DNA of 7,908 nucleotides from Gallionella sp. (GTDB lineage: Bacteria > Pseudomonadota > Gammaproteobacteria > Burkholderiales > Gallionellaceae): the NCBI GenBank assembly GCA_029850565.1, contig JARCRR010000110.1, forward strand, positions 1 through 7,908, written 5' to 3'. Both the position numbers and the translations under genes were made by a program. Position 1 is the first letter of the stretch. Every line of letters starts with the position of its first letter. This document shows positions 1 through 5,532 of the stretch, piece after piece. The notes beneath the pieces are model-generated. The model was not told the origin of the DNA, ran no database searches, and saw nothing but the letters and a program-made list of their open reading frames with translations.

Positions 1-641
1 GCCAATAACAATGGGATGCCAGATTCCTCTTGGACAACAACCCAAAGAAAAATGAGCGTAGCAATCGATCCAGCCGTACTAACTAAGTGCCCCTCAAAAG
101 CCCTCTGCAAACCAGCGAATATCCGCTGAACACCATTGGCAAAAATATGCAGACCAAACAACGCTGCAAATAACATTGCCGACTGACGAATCTCACCATA
201 TAAAAATGGATCAGCGACTTTAATCAAATGCTCCCAAGGCAAAATGCTTGCCAATCCAATTAACGCAAGGGACATTCCACAACCGAGAAAAAATAAAAAA
301 CCTAATCCTCCACTGATTGTGCAACTCAATGACTCCAAATTATCTTGAGCTGCAGCATGAGCAACTTTGTTCGTCAGTGCATTGCCCACCCCTAAATCTA
401 AAAAGGTAAGCATTCCAACAAAGCTGGCAATCGTCATCCAAACACCAAAACGCTCCGCGCCTAAATAAGGCACAGTAAGGCTTACCGTTAGCACCATGAC
501 CAGCATGGCAAGCCCACGGCTTATCACATTTGCCAATACAGTTAATGCAGCTAAGCGATAACGCTCATCAGAACGGCCCTGTTCTGAGGTGGTATCAAAA
601 GGGGTAAGCCTGAGATATTTAGGTAATGAGCTGATATTCAC
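1..641 (-). CDS. wzx: Wzx-type polysaccharide flippase (O-unit translocase), N-terminal part; runs off the left edge
   Basis: Only the first 213 codons are in the window; the C-terminal part lies beyond position 1. The product is a multi-pass inner-membrane protein of the polysaccharide-biosynthesis (MATE/MOP) family, which flips lipid-linked repeat units to the periplasm. About five hydrophobic segments are visible, near residues 31-60, 65-90, 109-136, 154-178 and 189-204. The family-like stretch PYLGAERFGVWMTIASF (58-74) is followed by FLDLGVGNALTNKVA (80-94). The frame opens at a GTG (641-639) directly after an in-frame TAA. There is no clear Shine-Dalgarno in front and no in-frame ATG until residue 46, so the start is plausible but not certain. 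Base composition is visibly more AT-rich than in the sugar-nucleotide genes, as is common for wzx. Which glycan it exports cannot be read from the sequence; a flippase for the unit built from the neighbouring sugars is inferred. Confidence 0.85.
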   Translation of the reverse strand, partial: MNISSLPKYLRLTPFDTTSEQGRSDERYRLAALTVLANVISRGLAMLVMVLTVSLTVPYLGAERFGVWMTIASFVGMLTFLDLGVGNALTNKVAHAAAQDNLESLSCTISGGLGFLFFLGCGMSLALIGLASILPWEHLIKVADPFLYGEIRQSAMLFAALFGLHIFANGVQRIFAGLQRAFEGHLVSTAGSIATLIFLWVVVQEESGIPLLL

Positions 642-809
642 TTAGCTATAATTTTGAAACTTAGTCGTATATTTGTATTAGTAGTTTCGATATAGCCGAT
701 TTCGGCCATAATTATCATGGATCTAATTCTGATGTTTTTGCTCATATCGTACGGTGAAATTGAGCATTTGATCTATAACTCATTTCCCATTATTTGGCAG
801 TTGTAGCAT
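642..809. other. AT-rich spacer between the epimerase gene and the flippase gene
   Basis: These 168 bases carry no convincing gene. A short perfect palindrome, GCCGA-TT-TCGGC, lies at 695-706, and a looser inverted repeat GCTCA/TGAGC lies at 740-744 and 761-765. Neither is followed by a U-tract in the direction of transcription, so neither is called a terminator. I saw no strong sigma-70 promoter for the flippase. The spacer is long compared with the overlapping or tightly spaced junctions upstream, so the flippase may belong to a separately acquired block. Confidence 0.5.
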
Positions 810-1958
810 TTATTTAGTTACGAATTGTACATACCAATTCATCGCTACTTTTAGCCCCTCGCCGATGCGATGGGTAGGCTGGTAGCCCAATAGAGTGGTG
901 GCTTTGCCGATGTCAGCCAGCGAGTGGCGCACGTCACCTGCACGAAAATCTCGATATACAGGCTTCCGGCCTTGCAGATGCGGATAGCTAGGTAGCAAGT
1001 TGAAGTTTAACTGCTCGTAAAGTTGGTTAAGCGTTGTACGGTCGCCCACGGCAACGTTATAGACTTGATTGGTGGGAGACCCCTCCCCCCCCCTACCCTC
1101 TCCCATGGGGAGAGGGGGTAATTCAGAAACGGTGGCGGCAAGCAGGTTGATCTGCCGCACGTTTTCGATAAAGCAAAAGTCGCGGCTGGTTTCGCCATCG
1201 CCGTTGATAAAGATAGGCTCATCTTTGATCATGCTGGCGATCCACTTGGGAATCACCGCAGCATAGGCACCATCGGGGTCTTGGCGCGGGCCGAAGACAT
1301 TGAAGTAGCGCAGGCCGATGGTATTAAAGCCATAGGTACGTGCGAACACGTCTGCATAGAGTTCGTTGACGTACTTGGTCACCGCGTATGGCGATAGCGG
1401 CTTGCCGATCTTGTCCTCCACCTTGGGCAGATCAGGATGGTCGCCGTAGGTTGAACTGGAGGCGGCATAAACGAAACGCTTCACCTTGGCATCGCGCGCA
1501 GCAACCAACATATTGAGAAAGCCGCTGATGTTGGTCTCGTTGGTGTTGATGGGATTTTCAACAGAACGCGGGACGCTGCCTAGTGCGGCTTGGTGGAGAA
1601 CGTATTCGACTTCGAAATCTACCCTCTCCCCCAGCCCCGCTCCCGCTGGCGGGCGAGGGGAATTGTGATTTGGAGAGGGGACATAAGTCATGGCGCGGCG
1701 GCAGTCATCCAAGTTGCGGATATCACCCTGGATGAAGTTGAAGTTAGCCCATTGCACCGGTGTCACCAGCGATTGAACTTCATCCAGATTGCGTTGATGT
1801 CCAGTAGCGAAGTTGTCCAACCCCACCACCTTTTGGTTGAGCTTGAGCAGGGTTTCGAGCAGGTTGCTGCCGATGAAACCCGCCACGCCCGTAATGAGCC
1901 AAGTGTGCTGCTCACTGGCAAGGCGAGCCTTGAGTTGGGTGTATGCCTCAGCCATCAT
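810..1958 (-). CDS. tviC: UDP-N-acetylglucosamine(uronate) 4-epimerase, TviC/WbpP type, with two in-frame repeat inserts
   Basis: This short-chain dehydrogenase/reductase-family epimerase interconverts the C4 configuration of UDP-GlcNAc/GalNAc or of the corresponding uronic acids, using bound NAD. With TviB it supplies UDP-GalNAcA. Visible features are the NAD-binding GVAGFIG (24-30), the AASSSTYGD substrate/catalytic segment (165-173), the active-site pair YAVTK (Y191, K195), RYFNVFGPRQDP (217-228) and YRDFRAGDVRHSLADI (335-350). I start it at ATG 1958, which overlaps the TGA of tviB by one base; a second ATG follows at 1955. The frame stays open up to 2141, but that part only overlaps tviB and has no homology. 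At 382 residues it is about 40 longer than WbpP (341). The excess lies in two blocks, residues about 91-116 and 277-296, both encoded by G/C-rich palindromic repeats. All recognisable motifs are intact, so the enzyme may still work, but this is not proven. Confidence 0.93.
   Translation of the reverse strand: MMAEAYTQLKARLASEQHTWLITGVAGFIGSNLLETLLKLNQKVVGLDNFATGHQRNLDEVQSLVTPVQWANFNFIQGDIRNLDDCRRAMTYVPSPNHNSPRPPAGAGLGERVDFEVEYVLHQAALGSVPRSVENPINTNETNISGFLNMLVAARDAKVKRFVYAASSSTYGDHPDLPKVEDKIGKPLSPYAVTKYVNELYADVFARTYGFNTIGLRYFNVFGPRQDPDGAYAAVIPKWIASMIKDEPIFINGDGETSRDFCFIENVRQINLLAATVSELPPLPMGEGRGGEGSPTNQVYNVAVGDRTTLNQLYEQLNFNLLPSYPHLQGRKPVYRDFRAGDVRHSLADIGKATTLLGYQPTHRIGEGLKVAMNWYVQFVTK
1071..1130 (-). 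repeat. G/C-rich palindromic repeat inserted in frame in the epimerase gene (copy 2, 3' in the gene)
   Basis: The core is a perfect 9-bp hairpin, CCCTCTCCC (1096-1104), ATG loop, GGGAGAGGG (1108-1116). It is flanked at 1081-1093 by a C-rich arm that includes nine consecutive C (1085-1093). In the epimerase frame it encodes residues 277-296, a Gly/Glu/Pro-rich stretch (LPPLPMGEGRGGEGSP). WbpP has only about six residues here, between LLAAT and NQVYN. The boundaries are approximate because no uninterrupted copy of the gene is available. Confidence 0.85.
1611..1688 (-). repeat. G/C-rich palindromic repeat inserted in frame in the epimerase gene (copy 1, 5' in the gene)
   Basis: Nested inverted repeats are visible. 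The outer arms are CCCTCTCC (1622-1629) and GGAGAGGG (1672-1679). The inner arms are CCCC plus CCCGC (1635-1638, 1642-1646), which face GCGGG plus GGGG (1649-1653, 1657-1660) across a TG loop. Read in the epimerase frame it gives a Pro/Gly/Arg-rich segment (PSPNHNSPRPPAGAGLGERV) at residues 94-113. In WbpP the helix ending in DDCNNACAG runs straight into VDYVLHQAA at this point. The edges are approximate; 1611-1688 is the span that lacks a counterpart or aligns poorly. Confidence 0.85.
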
Positions 1959-3238
1959 CACAGCCGCCACAGATTGTATCCAGCGGCCTCTATCACTTCT
2001 TGCTGGTAAGCCGACTTGATGTCGATAAACACGCCGCCTGACTTCAACCTGGACAATAAGTGAGTGACTGGCTTGCTGGTATATTCGGTGTGCGAGACTG
2101 CTGCGACAATGGCATCTGCCTGGTTGGGCAGTGCATTCCACTCAGTCAATGTAATGCCATATTCATGCATCGCTTCTTTGGATTCAGCCAGCGGGTCATG
2201 TACGCTGACATCGCATCCGAATTCCTGCAGTTCTTTCACCACATCAGCCACTTTGCTGTTGCGTAGATCCGGGCAGTTTTCTTTGAAGGTGAGGCCAAGC
2301 ACAATAACCTTGGAGCCTTTGACTGCACCGCCGGTTTGGATGATTTTCTTGACCGTCTGCTGCGCTACATAAGCAGCCATACCGTCGTTGATGCGGCGCC
2401 CCGCCAGAATAACTTGCGAGTGGTAGCCCATCATGTCGGCTTTGTGTGTGAGGTAATAAGGGTCGACGCCAATACAGTGTCCGCCCACCAAGCCCGGACG
2501 GAACGGCAGGAAGTTCCATTTTGTGCCTGCCGCTTTCAGAACTTCTAATGTGTCGATACCTATTTTGTCGAAAATAATGGCGAGTTCGTTCATCAAAGCG
2601 ATGTTCAAATCGCGCTGCGTATTTTCAATAACCTTGGCCGCTTCGGCCACTTTGATGCTGCTAGCAGGATAAACTCCTGCGGTGATGACAGACCCATATA
2701 CTTCGGCAACCGTTTTCAGCGTTTCCGGTGTATCGCCGGAAACAACCTTGACGATTTTGGTGACGGTGCGCTCTTTGTCGCCGGGGTTGATACGCTCGGG
2801 GCTGTAGCCAACAAAGAAGTCTTTTTTCCACTTCAGACCTGAATGTTTTTCAATCAGAGGGATGCACACCTCTTCTGTTGCACCAGGGTAAACGGTGGAT
2901 TCATAAACGACGATTGCGCCGCGCTTGATATATTTACCAACGGTGGTGCTGGAGCCCACCAAAGGAGAGAAATCTGGAACATGAGCTTCGTCAACGGGTG
3001 TGGGCACGGCCACCACGATGAAGTCTGCTTCACGCAACACTTCCGGATCAGTGTGGCAGCTCAAATGCGTCGCAGCACGCAAATCGTCCGAACTCACCTC
3101 ACCCGTTGGGTCAACAAAATTGCGATACGCGACGATTTTGTCTGCCGAGAGATCAAATCCAATTGTAAGATATTTTTTTCCGAACTCCACTGCCAGAGGC
3201 AGGCCAACATAGCCTAAACCAACAACTGCAATTTTCAT
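1958..3238 (-). CDS. tviB: UDP-N-acetyl-D-glucosamine 6-dehydrogenase, TviB/WbpO type
   Basis: This is an NAD-dependent UDP-sugar dehydrogenase of the UDP-glucose/GDP-mannose dehydrogenase family. It oxidises C6 of UDP-GlcNAc (or UDP-GalNAc) to the uronic acid in the cytoplasm. It has 426 residues, normal for the family. Visible features are the N-terminal NAD-binding GLGYVGLP (7-14), VPTP (78-81), ESTVYPGATEE (113-123), GYSPERINPGD (144-154), KVIENTQRDLNIA (202-214), the catalytic cysteine in GGHCIGVDPYY (Cys255), and LGLTFKENCPDLRNS (314-328) opening the C-terminal UDP-binding domain. The ENTQRDLNIA and KWNFLPFRPGLVGGH segments fit TviB/WbpO rather than plain UDP-glucose dehydrogenase. I choose ATG 3238 because AGGA (3251-3248) lies nine bases upstream and the family N-terminus begins at MKIAVVGLGYVG. 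The open frame up to 3295 adds 19 unrelated residues. The stop overlaps the start of the epimerase gene by one base, suggesting coupled translation. Confidence 0.95.
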   Translation of the reverse strand: MKIAVVGLGYVGLPLAVEFGKKYLTIGFDLSADKIVAYRNFVDPTGEVSSDDLRAATHLSCHTDPEVLREADFIVVAVPTPVDEAHVPDFSPLVGSSTTVGKYIKRGAIVVYESTVYPGATEEVCIPLIEKHSGLKWKKDFFVGYSPERINPGDKERTVTKIVKVVSGDTPETLKTVAEVYGSVITAGVYPASSIKVAEAAKVIENTQRDLNIALMNELAIIFDKIGIDTLEVLKAAGTKWNFLPFRPGLVGGHCIGVDPYYLTHKADMMGYHSQVILAGRRINDGMAAYVAQQTVKKIIQTGGAVKGSKVIVLGLTFKENCPDLRNSKVADVVKELQEFGCDVSVHDPLAESKEAMHEYGITLTEWNALPNQADAIVAAVSHTEYTSKPVTHLLSRLKSGGVFIDIKSAYQQEVIEAAGYNLWRL

Positions 3239-3247
3239 GATTCTTTT

Positions 3248-3251
3248 TCCT
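3248..3251 (-). promoter_or_regulatory. Ribosome binding site deciding the tviB start
   Basis: AGGA on the minus strand sits nine bases before ATG 3238. It favours this start over the upstream in-frame ATG at 3295. Confidence 0.6.
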
Positions 3252-3293
3252 GTGCTAGATAAATAATGAAGCGTGACACAATTTATGTGCCAC

Positions 3294-3326
3294 ATTATAT
3301 CGGCCTAATTGATTATTTTGGTTCAA
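3294..3326 (-). promoter_or_regulatory. Candidate sigma-70 promoter in front of tviB
   Basis: A perfect -10 hexamer TATAAT (3299-3294) lies about 55 bases before the tviB start in an AT-rich spacer. The -35 side is poor. TTGAAC (3326-3321) is the best match but sits 21 bases away, longer than the usual 16-19. A weak or activated promoter that starts a tviB-tviC transcript is possible; read-through from fcl is the alternative. Confidence 0.4.
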
Positions 3327-3384
3327 TCCTTCCCAAACAAATCGCGGCTATAGACTTTATTCTGCAATTGTCATAAAACAGATC

Positions 3385-3412
3385 CAAGGTTAAAGGTGCA
3401 AGGTTCAAGCTA
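3385..3412. repeat. Short tandem repeat with a 7-base period (CAAGGTT-like)
   Basis: Four heptamers stand in a row: CAAGGTT (3385-3391), AAAGGTG (3392-3398), CAAGGTT (3399-3405) and CAAGCTA (3406-3412). Copies 1 and 3 are identical; copies 2 and 4 each differ at two positions. The array lies just downstream of the fcl stop in the only sizeable spacer between the two sugar-nucleotide gene pairs. Its function is unknown. Confidence 0.6.
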
Positions 3413-3421
3413 AGTTCCTAG

Positions 3422-4378
3422 TCAAATCTTACTCAACATATCTTGGTAAGACAGCCCGATGCCCTCTTTCAATTTCATCGTTCGTTGCCACCCCAGTACA
3501 TTGATGCGCGACACATCCATCACCTTGCGCATGGTGCCATCAGGCTTGGTAGTATCGAATGTGAGACTTCCTTTGAAGCCAACAACATCAGCGACCATCT
3601 CGGCCAGTTCTTTGATGGTCAAGTCTTCTCCACATCCAATGTTAACCAATGGCGGTTGTTCATTGTTGAACAGACTGGCAAGCTTATCTTGTGACTGCTC
3701 AAGCAGGAAGATACACGCATCAGCCATGTCTTCGCTATAGAGGAACTCGCGCTTCGGCGTGCCCGTGCCCCACACCACCACTTCCTTCGCCCCGCTCTGC
3801 TTCGCCTCATGCATCTTGCGGATAAGGGCTGGCAAGACGTGGGAATTGTTTAGGTCGTAGTTGTCGTTCGGGCCATAAAGATTGGTCGGCATGGCAGCCA
3901 TGTACTTGGTGCCGTATTGACGATTATACGCATGACACATCTCGATACCCGCGATCTTGGCTAAGGCATAGGGGCGATTGGTGGGTTCCAACGGGCCGGT
4001 AAGCAGGCAATCCTCGGTCATCGGTTGCGGCGCGTTCTTGGGGTAGATGCAGGATGATCCCAAGAACAGCAGACGCTCGACCTTGTGTTGCCACGCGCTG
4101 TGGATGACGTTGGTCTGAATCGCCAAGTTGTCATGAATGAATTCGGCGGGATAGGTGTTGTTAGCATGGATGCCGCCCACTTTGGCCGCCGCGAGGATGA
4201 CGTAGTCTGGCTTTTCCTTGGCGAAGAAGGATTCCACGGCCTTCTGGTCACGCAGCTCCAGTTCGGCATGGGTGCGCGTGACGATGTTGGTGTAACCCTT
4301 GGCTTGCAGACGACACACGAGGGCGGAACCTACCAGTCCCCTGTGTCCCGCCACGTATATCTTTGAGCTCTTGTTCAT
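3422..4378 (-). CDS. fcl: GDP-L-fucose synthase (GDP-4-keto-6-deoxymannose 3,5-epimerase/4-reductase)
   Basis: The enzyme epimerises C3 and C5 of GDP-4-keto-6-deoxy-D-mannose and then reduces C4 with NADPH, giving GDP-L-fucose. It has 318 residues, typical for Fcl/WcaG. Visible features are the nucleotide-binding GHRGLVGSAL (11-20), AAAKVGGIHANN (63-74), the family signature FLGSSCIYPK (105-114, with the active-site Ser108 and Cys110), RPYALAKIAG (135-144, with Tyr137 and Lys141), LYGPNDNYDLNNSHVLPALIRK (167-188, with His180), and WGTGTPKREFLYSEDMAD (203-220). The start ATG 4378 is ten bases after the gmd stop, with an AGGG just before it. The gene is therefore co-transcribed with, and works directly after, gmd. 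Nothing is broken or missing. Confidence 0.97.
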   Translation of the reverse strand: MNKSSKIYVAGHRGLVGSALVCRLQAKGYTNIVTRTHAELELRDQKAVESFFAKEKPDYVILAAAKVGGIHANNTYPAEFIHDNLAIQTNVIHSAWQHKVERLLFLGSSCIYPKNAPQPMTEDCLLTGPLEPTNRPYALAKIAGIEMCHAYNRQYGTKYMAAMPTNLYGPNDNYDLNNSHVLPALIRKMHEAKQSGAKEVVVWGTGTPKREFLYSEDMADACIFLLEQSQDKLASLFNNEQPPLVNIGCGEDLTIKELAEMVADVVGFKGSLTFDTTKPDGTMRKVMDVSRINVLGWQRTMKLKEGIGLSYQDMLSKI

Positions 4379-4388
4379 ACGCCCTGCA

Positions 4389-5483
4389 TCACTCGTGATA
4401 ATCGAATGCCGCGAAGCCGTGCTTCTTCACCAACTCGTCGCGCTGCGCGCTCTTCAAGTCTTCGCGCACCATCTCGGACACGAGCTCGTGGAAAGTGGTG
4501 GTCGGCTTCCAACCCAATTTGGCGTGTGCCTTGGTCGGATCGCCCAACAGGGTCTCGACTTCGGTGGGACGGAAGTAACGTGGGTCGACTTGGACGATGC
4601 ATTTTCCGGTGGCGTTGTCGTAGCCTTTTTCATCCACGCCCTTGCCCTCCCAACGTACTTCGATGCCCAACTCTTTGGCCGCGATGCTGACGAACTCGCG
4701 CACGCTGTATTGCACGCCGGTGGCGATGACGAAGTCTTCGGGTTTGTCTTGTTGCAGCATGCGCCATTGCATCTCGACGTAGTCTTTGGCATGTCCCCAG
4801 TCACGCAATGAATCCATGTTGCCCAGATAGAGGCAATCCTGCAGGCCGAGTTTGATGCGGGACAGCGCACGGGTGATCTTGCGCGTGACGAAGGTCTCGC
4901 CACGGATCGGTGATTCATGGTTGAACAGGATGCCGTTGCAAGCGTAGATACCGTAGGCTTCACGGTAATTGACGGTGATCCAGTAGGCATACATCTTGGC
5001 CACGGCATAGGGGCTGCGCGGATAGAAAGGGGTAGTCTCTTTCTGCGGAATTTCTTGTACCAGGCCGTACAACTCGGAGGTGGACGCTTGATAGAAACGG
5101 GTCTTCTTCTCCAAGCCCAAGATACGAATCGCTTCCAAGATACGCAGTGTGCCGATGCCGTCCGCATTGGCGGTGTACTCTGGTGTCTCGAAAGAGACGG
5201 CCACATGGCTCATGGCGGCAAGATTGTAAATCTCGTCCGGTTGGGTCTGCTGGATGATACGGATAAGGTTGGTGGAGTCGGTCAGGTCGCCGTAATGCAG
5301 TTTGAACTTGGCGTTATCCACATGCGGGTCTTGGTACAGATGGTCGATGCGATCCGTGTTGAACAGGGATGAGCGACGCTTCACACCATGCACCATGTAG
5401 CCCTTCTTCAACAACAACTCAGCCAGATAGGCTCCGTCTTGGCCGGTGATGCCGGTGATGAGGGCGACTTTGTTTGTACTCAA
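4389..5483 (-). CDS. gmd: GDP-mannose 4,6-dehydratase
   Basis: The enzyme converts GDP-D-mannose to GDP-4-keto-6-deoxy-D-mannose, the first committed step to GDP-L-fucose (and to GDP-rhamnose or perosamine in other pathways; fcl next door points to fucose). Visible features are GITGQDG (11-17) for NADP, VKRRSSLFNTDRID (34-47), AAMSHVAVSFETPEYTA (89-105), the catalytic segment YQASTSELYG (131-140, Thr135 and Glu137), RSPYAVAK (156-163, Tyr159 and Lys163), NHESPIRGETFVTRKI, and DPRYFRPTEVETLLGDP. The length of 364 residues is slightly short of the E. coli enzyme. From memory, the difference is a shorter loop just before DPRYFRP. The start is TTG at 5483-5481: a strong AAGGAG lies six bases upstream, the only upstream in-frame codon of note is a TAG stop, and the first in-frame ATG would remove the cofactor motif. 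Confidence 0.97.
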   Translation of the reverse strand: MSTNKVALITGITGQDGAYLAELLLKKGYMVHGVKRRSSLFNTDRIDHLYQDPHVDNAKFKLHYGDLTDSTNLIRIIQQTQPDEIYNLAAMSHVAVSFETPEYTANADGIGTLRILEAIRILGLEKKTRFYQASTSELYGLVQEIPQKETTPFYPRSPYAVAKMYAYWITVNYREAYGIYACNGILFNHESPIRGETFVTRKITRALSRIKLGLQDCLYLGNMDSLRDWGHAKDYVEMQWRMLQQDKPEDFVIATGVQYSVREFVSIAAKELGIEVRWEGKGVDEKGYDNATGKCIVQVDPRYFRPTEVETLLGDPTKAHAKLGWKPTTTFHELVSEMVREDLKSAQRDELVKKHGFAAFDYHE

Positions 5484-5489
5484 GATATA

Positions 5490-5495
5490 CTCCTT
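5490..5495 (-). promoter_or_regulatory. Strong Shine-Dalgarno supporting the TTG start of gmd
   Basis: AAGGAG (5495-5490, minus strand) is followed by a six-base spacer and then TTG. It makes the non-ATG start secure. Confidence 0.8.
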
Positions 5496-5532
5496 AAAAT
5501 GATTCTAAACAGTGCTATACACGATGATTCGC

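Noticed and set aside
695..706. GCCGA-TT-TCGGC palindrome as an operator or terminator
   Set aside because: It is too short, has no following U-tract and no second copy, so chance is a sufficient explanation.
740..765. Inverted repeat GCTCA/TGAGC as a terminator after the epimerase gene
   Set aside because: The stem is only five bases with a 16-base loop, and in the direction of transcription it is followed by A residues rather than T residues.
1096..1116. Perfect G/C hairpin as an intrinsic terminator
   Set aside because: It lies inside a continuous coding frame and no U-tract follows it; a repeat insertion explains it better.
1590..2009. Plus-strand open frame of 139 codons over the first repeat and the epimerase 5' end
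   Set aside because: It is antisense to a well-supported gene, its start region is repeat-derived, and it shows no recognisable domain.
1959..2141. N-terminal extension of the epimerase frame (61 more residues)
   Set aside because: It lies wholly inside tviB in another frame, has no family resemblance, and the homologous N-terminus begins at the ATG pair 1958/1955.
3239..3295. 19-residue N-terminal extension of TviB from ATG 3295
   Set aside because: It overlaps the candidate -10 box, does not match the family, and a good ribosome binding site precedes ATG 3238.
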